The notes under the pieces: model-generated
What the model was told of the DNA's origin: nothing
Databases searched by the model: none
What the model saw: the letters and a program-made list of their open reading frames with translations, nothing else
Program-made: the position numbers and the translations under genes
Assembly: GCA_963793335.1 (NCBI GenBank)
Contig: CAWBZS010000018.1
Coordinates: forward strand, 6,934 to 70,933
Origin: Sva-07 sp963793335
GTDB lineage: Bacteria > Actinomycetota > Acidimicrobiia > Acidimicrobiales > Ilumatobacteraceae
Length of the DNA: 64,000 nt
Direction of reading: 5' to 3'
In this document: piece by piece, positions 26,196 through 34,199 of the stretch
Layout of the letters: each line of letters opens with the position of its first letter
Numbering within the stretch: position 1 is the stretch's first letter

Positions 26196-27001
26196 TACTT
26201 GGTCTCCTCTTCGCCGGCTTCGGCGTCACTGGCTTCGGCCGCGTCGGTGCTGGTCGTTTCCGGCGCGTCGGACACCTCGTCGGCTGCGGCCTCTTCGGTG
26301 CTGGCGACTTCTTCGGTGGTGGCTGGCGTCGTGGTGGTGTCTGACACCTCGGTTTCGGCGTCTGCTGACTCGACGTCGGTGCTGCCGGCGTTGGTGTCAG
26401 ACACCTCGTCGGTTGCGTCGGCGGACTCGTCGGTGATCTCAGCGTCGACGATCTCCTCGTCGGCGTCGATCGCGTCGATGACCTCTTCGGCTTCTGCAGC
26501 CTGCTGGCGGCTGCGCTCGACGCGCTGGCGGCGGCTGGCACTGCTGCTCTGCGGGCGACCTCGGCCTGCGGAGCCACCGGCGCGCTCCTGGCGTGCGGTG
26601 ATGACGGCGATGCGATCGTCGCTCATGCGGGCCACGATCACCGTGATGTGACAGCTGCGCTTGTTGATGCGAGTGGCACGGCCACGGGCACGGGGGCGGA
26701 ACCGACGCAACGTCGGGCCCTCGTCGGCGAAGCAGGCGACCACGTAGAGCTCTTCAGCGTCCTGGTCGTCGTTGTTGACCGCGTTGGCGACCGCACTGGC
26801 GAGCACCTTGCGAACGTCACGGGCGATGTGGCGGTCGGTGAACTGCAGCACCTCGTCGGCGGTACGAACATCGAGGCCGCGGATCAGGTCGAGGACGGCA
26901 CGGGCCTTGGAGGCCGACGACCGCACGTACTTGGCGGTCGCCTTCGTGCCGGAGCGTTCGCCGGCGACGAACGCCTTCTCGTTGAGTTTCGGTCCGGTCA
27001 T
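26195..27001 (-). CDS. rplV: 50S ribosomal protein L22 with long acidic C-terminal extension
   Basis: Residues 1-126 are a complete L22: RSSASKARAVLDLIRGLDVRTADEVL, the tunnel loop with RRFRPRARGRATRI, and SCHITVIVARM. A further 142 residues follow, with an Arg/Ser/Gln-rich linker (about 137-167) and then a low-complexity Asp/Glu/Thr/Ser/Ala tail to the end. Normal L22 is about 110-125 residues. The reading frame is intact and the stop overlaps rpsC by one base, so the extension is not a frameshift artefact. Confidence 0.95.
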   Translation of the reverse strand: MTGPKLNEKAFVAGERSGTKATAKYVRSSASKARAVLDLIRGLDVRTADEVLQFTDRHIARDVRKVLASAVANAVNNDDQDAEELYVVACFADEGPTLRRFRPRARGRATRINKRSCHITVIVARMSDDRIAVITARQERAGGSAGRGRPQSSSASRRQRVERSRQQAAEAEEVIDAIDADEEIVDAEITDESADATDEVSDTNAGSTDVESADAETEVSDTTTTPATTEEVASTEEAAADEVSDAPETTSTDAAEASDAEAGEEETK

Positions 27002-27285
27002 CAGCGGCGACCCTTCGAGTTGCGCTCCATGCCTGCATGGAACTTGAAGGTGCGGCTCGGGCTGAACTCTCCGAGCTTGTGACCCACCATCGACTCGGTC
27101 ACGTAGACCGGGACGTGCTTGCGTCCGTCGTGGACGGCAAGGGTGTGGCCGACCATGTCGGGGATGATGGTGGAGCGGCGCGACCAGGTCTTGATGACCT
27201 TGCGCTCTCCGGCGGCGTTCTGGGCGTCGATCTTCTTGAGAAGATGATCGTCCACGAACGGGCCCTTCTTGAGACTGCGAGACAT
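27001..27285 (-). CDS. rpsS: 30S ribosomal protein S19
   Basis: This 94-residue head protein starts MSRSLKKGPFVDDHLLKKID and contains VKTWSRRSTIIPDMVGHTLAVHDGRKHVPVYVTESMVGHKLGEF-type sequence. It overlaps rplV by one base, the standard order. Confidence 0.97.
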   Translation of the reverse strand: MSRSLKKGPFVDDHLLKKIDAQNAAGERKVIKTWSRRSTIIPDMVGHTLAVHDGRKHVPVYVTESMVGHKLGEFSPSRTFKFHAGMERNSKGRR

Positions 27286-27308
27286 GTGGGGTTACCTTCC
27301 TTGCCGCG

Positions 27309-28145
27309 TCAGCGGCGACCCTTGCCGGAACGACGACGACGGATGATCAGCTTCTGGCTGGCCTTCTTCTTGTTGCGAGTGCGACTCTCGGGCTTGCCCC
27401 ATGGGGACACGGCCGGACGGCCACCGGACGTGCGGCCTTCGCCGCCACCCAACGGGTGGTCGACCGGGTTCATGGCCACACCGCGGGTCTGGGGCTTCTT
27501 GCCCTTCCAGCGGTTGCGGCCGGCCTTGCCGATCTTGACGAGCTCGTGCTGGCTGTTGCCGACTTCGCCGACGGTCGCACGGCAGTCGAGCATCACACGA
27601 CGCATCTCGGTGGAGGGCATACGCAATGTGGCGTAGTCGCCCTCCTTCGCAACGAGCTGCACGGCGATGCCGGCCGAGCGGCCGATCTTGCCGCCCTGGC
27701 CCGGACGCAGCTCGACGTTGTGCACGGTGGTGCCGACCGGGATGAAGCGCAGCGGCAGTGCATTGCCGGGCTTGATGTCGGCACCCTGGCCGCTCTGGAC
27801 CACGTCGCCGACGTTGAGCCCGCGAGGGGCGAGGATGTAGGCCTTCTCGCCGTCGTTGTAGTGGAGCAGTGCGATGCGACACGTGCGATTCGGGTCGTAC
27901 TCGATGGCGGCGACCTTGGCGGTCACGCCGTCCTTGACGCGCTTGAAGTCGATGATGCGGTACTGCTGCTTGTGACCGCCGCCGCGATGGCGGGAGGTCT
28001 TGCGGCCGTAGCTGTTGCGCCCACCGGTCTTGGACTTCTTGACGAGCAGGCTCTTCTCCGGCGAGGTCTTGGTGATCTCACTGAAGTCGGAGCTCGTCTG
28101 GAAGCGACGACCGGGGCTGGTTGGCTTGCGGGAACGGATGGCCAT
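27309..28145 (-). CDS. rplB: 50S ribosomal protein L2
   Basis: This 278-residue peptidyl-transferase-proximal protein has the N-terminal KTGGRNSYGRKTSRHRGGGHKQQYRIIDFKR and the C-terminal GVAMNPVDHPLGGGEGRTSGGR, including the conserved His of the latter loop. The start is the ATG at 28145; an upstream open frame overlaps rplW and is discarded. Confidence 0.97.
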   Translation of the reverse strand: MAIRSRKPTSPGRRFQTSSDFSEITKTSPEKSLLVKKSKTGGRNSYGRKTSRHRGGGHKQQYRIIDFKRVKDGVTAKVAAIEYDPNRTCRIALLHYNDGEKAYILAPRGLNVGDVVQSGQGADIKPGNALPLRFIPVGTTVHNVELRPGQGGKIGRSAGIAVQLVAKEGDYATLRMPSTEMRRVMLDCRATVGEVGNSQHELVKIGKAGRNRWKGKKPQTRGVAMNPVDHPLGGGEGRTSGGRPAVSPWGKPESRTRNKKKASQKLIIRRRRSGKGRR

Positions 28146-28152
28146 GATCAGC

Positions 28153-28440
28153 TCAGTTCTCGAACAGCGGGATTTCGCCCGCTGCCAGGGTGACGATGGC
28201 CCGCTTCGTGTCGGGCCGGGTACCGATGCGGTTGGTGCCACGGGTTCGCTTGCGCTTGCCGTTGCGGTTCAGGGTGTTCACCTTGAGCACCTCGACGCCC
28301 CAGATCGCTTCGACGGCGTCGCGGATCTCGGGCTTGGAGGCCTTGGGGCTCACCTTGAAGGTGTAGACACCCTGCTCGATGAGGGCGTAGCTCTTCTCCG
28401 AGACGATCGGAGCGATGATGATGTCGCGAGGGTCCTTCAT
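28153..28440 (-). CDS. rplW: 50S ribosomal protein L23
   Basis: This 95-residue protein at the tunnel exit is a docking site for trigger factor and SRP. It starts KDPRDIIIAPIVSEKSYALIEQGVYTFKV. It overlaps the end of rplD by one base. Confidence 0.96.
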   Translation of the reverse strand: MKDPRDIIIAPIVSEKSYALIEQGVYTFKVSPKASKPEIRDAVEAIWGVEVLKVNTLNRNGKRKRTRGTNRIGTRPDTKRAIVTLAAGEIPLFEN

Positions 28441-29078
28441 CAGGAGGCTGCTTTCTCGCTGGAGACGGGCGTGCCGGCGGGCAGCACGTCCTGGGTGAAG
28501 ATGACCCAGTCGTTGCAGAGCACGTCGTAGGCGTTGAGTTCGCCGGGACCGATGATCTGCACCTGGGGAAGGTTGCGGAAGCTCAGTGCTGCCGCAGCGT
28601 CGTCACGGCCGACCACCACGAGGGCGGTGCCGGTGATGCCGAGTGCGTCGAGCGCCGCCTTGGCGTTCTTGGTCTTCGGAGCATCGAAACCCCACGACTC
28701 GACGACGACGACCTTGCCCTCGGCGGCTCGATCGGACAGCGCCGAATGGAGCGCTGCCTTCACCATCTTCTTCGGGGTCTTCTGGTCGTACTTGCGGGGC
28801 TTCGGGCCGAGGGCCACGCCACCGCCGACGAAGTGCGGTCCGCGGATCGAGCCCTGTCGGGCGTTGCCGGTGCCCTTCTGGGCGTAGGGCTTGCGGCCAC
28901 CACCGCGCACGTCGGAGCGGGTCTTGGTGCTCTGGGTGCCGGCACGGCGGGCGGCGAGCTGGGCGGTGACCACCTGGTGCATCAGTGGCACGTTCGGGGT
29001 CTGGCCGAAGATCTCGTCATCGAGTTCGACGGTGCCGCTGTCCTTGCCGGATGCGGTCTTGAGGGTGAGATCGGCCAT
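28440..29078 (-). CDS. rplD: 50S ribosomal protein L4
   Basis: This is a 212-residue protein whose loop reaches the exit tunnel. The loop motif RSDVRGGGRKPYAQKGTGNARQGSIRGPHFVGGG is fully conserved. ATG 29078 is 2 bp upstream of the rplC stop; a longer frame to 29144 overlaps rplC. L4 autoregulates the S10 operon in enterobacteria, where rpsJ comes first; here rpsJ is 7 kb away. Confidence 0.97.
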   Translation of the reverse strand: MADLTLKTASGKDSGTVELDDEIFGQTPNVPLMHQVVTAQLAARRAGTQSTKTRSDVRGGGRKPYAQKGTGNARQGSIRGPHFVGGGVALGPKPRKYDQKTPKKMVKAALHSALSDRAAEGKVVVVESWGFDAPKTKNAKAALDALGITGTALVVVGRDDAAAALSFRNLPQVQIIGPGELNAYDVLCNDWVIFTQDVLPAGTPVSSEKAAS

Positions 29079-29079
29079 G

Positions 29080-29739
29080 TCAGCCTGCCTTTCCTGCGAG
29101 CTGTCCGGCCTTCTTGACGGCGTTGCGCACGAGCACCACACCACCGGCCGGTCCGGGAACCGAGCCCTTGATCAACAGCAGGTTGCGCTCGGGGTCGGAC
29201 TGCACGACCTCGAGGTTCTGCGTGGTGACCTGCTCGTGGCCCATGTGACCGGCCATGCGCTGCCCCTTGAACACGCGAGCCGGGAACGCACACGAGCCGA
29301 TGGCGCCGGGCTTGCGGTGGCTCTTGTTGTTACCGTGCGACGCGGGCTGGCCAGCGAAGTGGTGGCGCTTCATGACACCGGCGAAACCCTTGCCTCGGCT
29401 GGTGCCCGTCACGTCGACGAGCGTGCCGGCGGGGATCTGCTCGACGGTCAGCTCCTGGCCGACCTCGAAGCCGTCGACGGAGTCGAGGCGCAGTTCCACG
29501 AGGCGCTTGCCGGGGGCGACGCCCGCCTTCTCGAAGTGGCCAGCGGCCGGCTTGGAGAGCTTCTTCGCGTCGCGATGACCGTACGTCACCTGCAATGCGT
29601 TGTAGCCGTTGCGTTCATTGGTCTTGATCTGCACGATGCGCATCGGCTCGACACGCACGACGGTGACAGGGACGACCACGTCATCCACCCACGTCTGTGT
29701 CATGCCGACCTTCTCGCCGACGATCGATTGTTGTGCCAT
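29080..29739 (-). CDS. rplC: 50S ribosomal protein L3
   Basis: This 219-residue protein starts QQSIVGEKVGMTQTWVDD and has the family core GVMKRHHFAGQPASHGNNKSHRKPGAIG, with the Gln/His-rich loop approaching the peptidyl transferase centre. ATG 29739 has AAGGA ten bases upstream. A GTG at 29799 would add 20 non-homologous residues. In most bacteria rpsJ directly precedes rplC; here the next upstream ribosomal gene, rpsJ, is 6.4 kb away. Confidence 0.96.
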   Translation of the reverse strand: MAQQSIVGEKVGMTQTWVDDVVVPVTVVRVEPMRIVQIKTNERNGYNALQVTYGHRDAKKLSKPAAGHFEKAGVAPGKRLVELRLDSVDGFEVGQELTVEQIPAGTLVDVTGTSRGKGFAGVMKRHHFAGQPASHGNNKSHRKPGAIGSCAFPARVFKGQRMAGHMGHEQVTTQNLEVVQSDPERNLLLIKGSVPGPAGGVVLVRNAVKKAGQLAGKAG

Positions 29740-29967
29740 GGCGGCGTGTTCCTTCTTGAGTTGATCGAGCCGATCCTCTGGTGACGATCGGCTATCCACG
29801 CAAATGCTCCGCCGCTAGCCGTTCCATGTTCAGGACGGACGAGCGTGCGGAGCACGAGATCTGGTTGTTGCTGGGCGGTTCCGGTCCCGATCGTTGCGGG
29901 TGGCCTGCTCAGACATCGATTGCTGAATGGTCTGGTGATCGAAATGCCTTCCGATCACGGCCATGCA

Positions 29968-29996
29968 ATGCTATGGCCGCTGTTCAGCGCTTCCAA
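29968..29996 (-). promoter_or_regulatory. Promoter for the rplC operon (-35 TTGGAA, 17 bp, -10 TAGCAT)
   Basis: On the minus strand TTGGAA (29996-29991) and TAGCAT (29973-29968) are 17 bp apart, with the same hexamers and spacing as the infA promoter. The predicted start near 29961 gives a leader of about 220 nt before rplC. I see no gene and no strong hairpin in that leader (29740-29961). This promoter would be needed because rpsJ and its upstream unit are separated from rplC. Confidence 0.6.
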
Positions 29997-30032
29997 CACG
30001 CGCACCGCCAGCATTCGACCGCTTGGCAACGG

Positions 30033-30320
30033 CTACTCGGACCCGCTGTGGGGATGGATCGCAGCGGCCAGCTGGGAGCGGGTCTCGGGCAGCTGCAACC
30101 GGCAGACGTCCACCCGTGCGATCCGATACCCGTTGACGTCATCGACCGCGACGCCGCCGAGGTCGGGTGGTGCAGTGCCGTCGACGTCGATCCGCCGCCG
30201 ACCGGCGCCATCGGAGCGCAGGTCGACGAAGTTGCCGTCGCTGGTGTGGACACTTCGTCTGGCGTTTGCCGTCCCACACCAGTTGTGGGTCCCACATCTC
30301 GGACGCCCGTTGTGTTGGTC
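30033..30320 (-). pseudogene. Possible remnant of a small coding sequence upstream of rplC
   Basis: The minus strand shows coding-like composition with GC-rich third positions from about 30260 to the stop at 30033 (segment VDGTAPPDLGGVAVDDVNGY and following). The matching upstream segment, MWDPQLVWDGKRQTK, is in another frame near 30285-30240, as if a one- or two-base shift had broken one gene. No start with Shine-Dalgarno is visible and I do not recognise the protein. The rest of the 700-bp gap 29740-30441 holds the rplC promoter and leader and nothing else clear. Confidence 0.3.
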
Positions 30321-30441
30321 GGTTGCGCCGCCGGTGCGTGCGACCACCGAACGCTCCGACCGGAGACGTGCGGGACACATCGGCCACGATGATCGGGCGT
30401 CCTCCCCCGAGGCCGCACTGCCGGTCGGAGCCGGCGAATCG

Positions 30442-31575
30442 ATGCAGCACCGCCATCAGCACCCGAACGAGCACGATCACCACCACGACGCGCCGGCGCC
30501 GGAGCGCCCACGCAAGCAGGAACAGGAGGATGCCTCCACCGAGATCACCGAGGTCGCTCCTGGCGTGCTGCGCAGCCAGCTCCCGATCAGCATGCCGGGA
30601 CTGGGACACGTGAACTGCTATCTGCTCGAGGACGAGCGCGGGGTGGCCGTCGTCGACCCGGGCTTGCCGGGCGACGCTTCCTGGGAACACCTCGTCGATC
30701 GGCTCGGGCGCGCCGGCTTCGGCGTCGACAACGTCCACACGGTGCTCGTCACCCATTCGCATCCCGACCACTTCGGCGGCGCGATGCGTCTGCATCACGA
30801 GTCCGGCGCCGACATCGTCACCCACGAGACGTTCCGGACGATCTTCGACCGCGCCGACCTCGACGAGCACGAGGACTCCGAGCGCCTCGACATCAACTCC
30901 CCCGACGACCGAGCCGCGGCGATCGACCGGTACTTCGAGCGGCCGACACCGTGGGGCGGTCGCAAGGCAAAGCCACCACCGGAGTTCTTCGAGCGGATGC
31001 GCAACGCCGGCGGTGAGTCGGGACCATCGTTCTTCGCCACTCCGCAACCGACCGTCACGTTGGCCGATGCCGAGACCATTTCGCTCGGGCGCCGCGAGTG
31101 GGTCGCGATGCACACCCCGGGACACACCTACGACCACCTCTGCCTCTACGACCCGGAGTTCGGCGTCGTGTTGACCGGCGACCACGTACTGCCGACGATC
31201 ACGCCGCACATCAGCGGGCTGGCGCCTCAACCCGATCCGCTCGCACTGTTCTTCGCATCGCTGCAGCGGATGACCGAACTCGACGACGTGAGCATTGCCC
31301 TTCCGGCTCACGGACACCCGTTCACCGACCTCGGGTCCCGAGCGCTCCACATCATCGAGCACCACGAAGGCCGACTCGACATCATTCGCGACGCACAGCC
31401 CGACCTGCCCGATGCAACCGTCGGCGAGGTGATGCGCGTGCTGTTCCGGGAACGATCATGGGGCGAGATGGCCGAGAGCGAGACGTATGCCCACCTCGAG
31501 CACCTGCGTGAGCTCGGCGAACTCGACCGCCGAATCGCGGACGACGGCGTGGCCCGGTACTCCCCTGTCGACTAG
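30442..31575 (+). CDS. MBL-fold metallo-hydrolase with His-rich N-terminus
   Basis: This 378-residue protein has the zinc-binding motif THSHPDH (HxHxDH) near residue 105 and further conserved histidines in HTPGHTYDHLCLYD and PAHGHPF. It resembles the glyoxalase II/lactonase-like branch with an extra C-terminal helical domain. The ATG at 30442 gives a start rich in His (QHRHQHPNEHDHHHD), then a Pro/Glu/Lys-rich linker before ITEVAPGVLRSQLP. The frame is open upstream to 29845, but that stretch looks non-coding. The substrate is unknown. SDR and hydrolase genes nearby suggest small-molecule metabolism. Confidence 0.82.
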   Translation: MQHRHQHPNEHDHHHDAPAPERPRKQEQEDASTEITEVAPGVLRSQLPISMPGLGHVNCYLLEDERGVAVVDPGLPGDASWEHLVDRLGRAGFGVDNVHTVLVTHSHPDHFGGAMRLHHESGADIVTHETFRTIFDRADLDEHEDSERLDINSPDDRAAAIDRYFERPTPWGGRKAKPPPEFFERMRNAGGESGPSFFATPQPTVTLADAETISLGRREWVAMHTPGHTYDHLCLYDPEFGVVLTGDHVLPTITPHISGLAPQPDPLALFFASLQRMTELDDVSIALPAHGHPFTDLGSRALHIIEHHEGRLDIIRDAQPDLPDATVGEVMRVLFRERSWGEMAESETYAHLEHLRELGELDRRIADDGVARYSPVD

Positions 31576-31625
31576 CACGAAACCTTCGGCTTGCGCCGAT
31601 CCTCGGTGACCGCGAGGCTCGAAGG

Positions 31626-32543
31626 ATGAGCCACTCCTCCTGGACCACCGCTGACATGCCCGACCTGACGGGTCGCACCGCGATCGTCACCGGCGCCAAC
31701 ACCGGCCTCGGGCTGGAGACTGCAGCCGAACTGGCAGCTCACGGCGCACGCACGGTGCTGGCGGTGCGCGACACCGACAAGGGCCAGGTGGCGGTCGGCA
31801 TGATTCTCGAACGCCACCCCGACGCCGATGTGTCCACGCAGGCACTCGACCTGTCCGACCTGTCGTCGGTTCGCACCGCGGCGGAGGCCGTGTTGGCCGA
31901 CCACGATCGCATCGACCTGCTGATCAACAACGCCGGGGTGATGTACACCCCCAAGTCCACCACCGCGGACGGCTTCGAGCTCCAGATGGGCACCAATCAT
32001 CTCGGCCACTTCGCGCTCACCGGCCTCCTCCTCCCACGTCTGCTCGACACCGCCGACTCGCGAGTCGTCAGCGTCAGCAGCGTCGGGCACAAGGTTCGTT
32101 CGAAGATCGACGTCGACAACCTCGCCACCACCCACGGCTACGACCGCGTGTCCGCCTATGGGCGATCCAAGCTCGCCAACCTCTTGTTCACCTACGAGTT
32201 GCAGCGGCGTCTTGCCGCAGCGGGCGCATCGACCTCTGCCCTGGCCGCCCATCCCGGGGTGTCGGAGACCGAACTCACCCGCCACCTGCCGAAGGTCGTG
32301 CAATGGAGCAGCGTCCTGTTCCGCCCTCTGTTCCAGGATGCTGCGCAGGGTGCGTTGCCCACGCTCCGCGCAGCGGTCGACCCGACGGCGCTCGGCGGTC
32401 AGTACTACGGCCCCGACGGCATCGGCGAGACCCGCGGCGCGCCAGAGATCGTCACCTCGAGTGCCCGCTCCCACGACGAAGACCTGCAGCACCGCCTGTG
32501 GGAGCGGTCAGCCGAGCTCACCGGCGTCACCTACCCGATCTGA
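31626..32543 (+). CDS. Short-chain dehydrogenase/reductase (WW-oxidoreductase/retinol-dehydrogenase-like)
   Basis: This 305-residue Rossmann-fold oxidoreductase has the cofactor motif TGANTGLG, NNAG in LLINNAGVMY, the catalytic Ser in VSVSSVGH and YGRSK. The long C-terminal part (AAHPGVSETELTRHLP) is typical of the retinol-dehydrogenase-like classical SDRs. NADP(H) use is likely from the arginine after the second beta strand (AVRDTDKG). The substrate is not predictable. It lies 50 bp after the MBL gene on the same strand. Confidence 0.87.
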   Translation: MSHSSWTTADMPDLTGRTAIVTGANTGLGLETAAELAAHGARTVLAVRDTDKGQVAVGMILERHPDADVSTQALDLSDLSSVRTAAEAVLADHDRIDLLINNAGVMYTPKSTTADGFELQMGTNHLGHFALTGLLLPRLLDTADSRVVSVSSVGHKVRSKIDVDNLATTHGYDRVSAYGRSKLANLLFTYELQRRLAAAGASTSALAAHPGVSETELTRHLPKVVQWSSVLFRPLFQDAAQGALPTLRAAVDPTALGGQYYGPDGIGETRGAPEIVTSSARSHDEDLQHRLWERSAELTGVTYPI

Positions 32544-32567
32544 CGTCGCCACCTCACCGTGCGGTGG

Positions 32568-32600
32568 GAGCAACAACGTCGTCCATCGGCGTTGTTGCTC
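32568..32600. terminator. Hairpin between convergent SDR and hydrolase genes
   Basis: GAGCAACAACG at 32568-32578 pairs perfectly with CGTTGTTGCTC at 32590-32600 around an 11-nt loop. It lies in the 71-bp gap between two converging genes. No T tract follows on either strand, so it may be a weak terminator or transcript-end stabiliser. A third copy of CAACAAC follows at about 32608. Confidence 0.55.
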
Positions 32601-32614
32601 ACGCTGACAACAAC

Positions 32615-33733
32615 TCAGGGGTAGCGCTGAGCGAGCCAGTCGGCGACCTGGGCCATCGCGACGGGACGGTGCCCCTCCAGATAGTGCGGGGCGCCCGGCA
32701 TCTCGAGGTAGGTCACGTCGTCTGCGCCGGCTGCGTCGACGATCTCCTTTGCCTGCCACACCCTGATCTCGGTGTCGGCGGTCGGATGCACCAGCAGCGT
32801 CGGCACGGTCACCGCCGGCATCGTGTCGGCGAGCTTCGCCCCACTCGACAATCCCGACCAGGTGCTCAGCCACCCCCGTGCCGTCATGGTGCGGGCGAGG
32901 CCACCCCGGCCATAGTTGGCGTCGAAGGGGTCGGGAAACGCGAACAGCGATCCCATCGGGCGATCGTCAGGGTCGATCGACAGGTCGAGGTAGGCCGGGT
33001 CGGCGAGCGTGCGGTAGATCGTGAGGTACTTGGTGAACACCGCTCGTCGCCGGAGCTCGCGCCAGCGGGCCGGATCGACCGACTTGTCGACGGAGCGCAG
33101 CTCGGGCACCACATCGCCGGCCTCGGCGATCGATGCCTTGGCGATTGCGTCGATGCGCGCCACCCGCGCCCGCTGCGCCTCCCGATACGTCTCCACCCAC
33201 GCCGGGTCGTAGCTGCACGGCTCGGGCCACGGTCGCCAGCCGTTGTCGGGGTGGTACATGTCGAGTTCGGGCACGGTCGAGAACGGGTCACCCTCGTCGG
33301 CGACCGACGGGTCGATCACCTGCAGCATGAACACGCCTTCGCCGGGGTGCGCCGCCACACCCACCCAACCGTCGCCGATCCCGAGCTCGGCATTCGCCAT
33401 CGCCATCAGCGACCCACCGCCGGAGTTGCCGAAGAGCACCACCGCCTCGGCCCCACGCCGGATCATCTCGGCATGGGCGGTCTGGACGTCGGTGATGCAC
33501 GCCTCGTGGAGGCAGTCGGTGTCGTTGTTCATGTACCGGGTGCCGAAGCCGAGCACCGCGTAGCCGGCCGCGGCGAGCAGCGGACAGGCGTAGTGCACAC
33601 TGAAGTCGCCGCGCGGGTGCGAGAGGATCACGGCGGTCTTCCACGGAGTTCCCGCCGGTGGCGTCCAGAGGATCCCGCGTACGAGCGCGCCGTCGGGCGA
33701 CACGAGGCGCACCGGTTCGCGCTGAACCTGCAC
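32615..33733 (-). CDS. Alpha/beta-hydrolase fold protein (esterase/dienelactone-hydrolase-like)
   Basis: This 372-residue protein has the nucleophile elbow GNSGGGS, an oxyanion-region ILSHPRGDF and a late aspartate and histidine in LLVHPTADTEIRVW and GAPHYLEGH, making a plausible Ser-Asp-His triad. A lid insertion of about 120 residues lies in the middle. The start (GTG 33733) is uncertain: the frame upstream (GYWPLAEDDPG) looks protein-like but contains no clear start codon. The substrate is unknown; it converges on the SDR gene. Confidence 0.75.
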   Translation of the reverse strand: MQVQREPVRLVSPDGALVRGILWTPPAGTPWKTAVILSHPRGDFSVHYACPLLAAAGYAVLGFGTRYMNNDTDCLHEACITDVQTAHAEMIRRGAEAVVLFGNSGGGSLMAMANAELGIGDGWVGVAAHPGEGVFMLQVIDPSVADEGDPFSTVPELDMYHPDNGWRPWPEPCSYDPAWVETYREAQRARVARIDAIAKASIAEAGDVVPELRSVDKSVDPARWRELRRRAVFTKYLTIYRTLADPAYLDLSIDPDDRPMGSLFAFPDPFDANYGRGGLARTMTARGWLSTWSGLSSGAKLADTMPAVTVPTLLVHPTADTEIRVWQAKEIVDAAGADDVTYLEMPGAPHYLEGHRPVAMAQVADWLAQRYP

Positions 33734-33905
33734 ACCCGGATCGTCCTCGGCCAGCGGCCAGTAGCCGAGTCCGAAGGGCCGGGCATCGCCGCTCTGGCTT
33801 CCATACCTGCAACGTAGACGTCGCCACCGCTGGCCTCGCTGCTCGTGCGGCCCGCGCTGCTCGGCGCACTCGTCAGCGCGGCCAACTTGCTTCGGGAATC
33901 CTCCC

Positions 33906-34164
33906 GATGCAGACGCTCACTGCAATCCGTACGTTCGTCAGGTGTGAGCGGAACCGCCGCTCCAACGAGGAACGCAGTACACCATGCACCGATTCCGCAC
34001 CGCCGATCGATGAGACCGCCTGTGTCGCCGAGGAGCTCGCCGGAGAGGTCTCCCAAGACGACCTGCGCACGCTCCTCGAAGCGGTCGAGGCGGACGACAG
34101 CGACGTCGACCCGACGGTGGCGCTCGCATTCAACGACGCCATCGACGCCTGCGGACTCAGCTGA
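33906..34164 (+). CDS. Small hypothetical protein
   Basis: This is an 86-codon frame from ATG 33906. Only its C-terminal half looks genuinely coding, with acidic GC3-rich sequence DETACVAEELAGEVSQDD and an end AFNDAIDACGLS. The two cysteines flanking a helical segment resemble small secreted actinobacterial domains, but no signal peptide is visible from this start. The true start may lie in another frame or the gene may be broken. It ends 35 bp before the convergent HtrA gene. Confidence 0.35.
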
Positions 34165-34199
34165 CCGTCGATGCGTGCGGTCGACTGCGGCGCACGCGG

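Noticed and set aside
30139..31365. Minus-strand open frame opposite the MBL hydrolase gene
   Set aside because: The plus strand has clear zinc-binding motifs; the antisense translation does not resemble any family.
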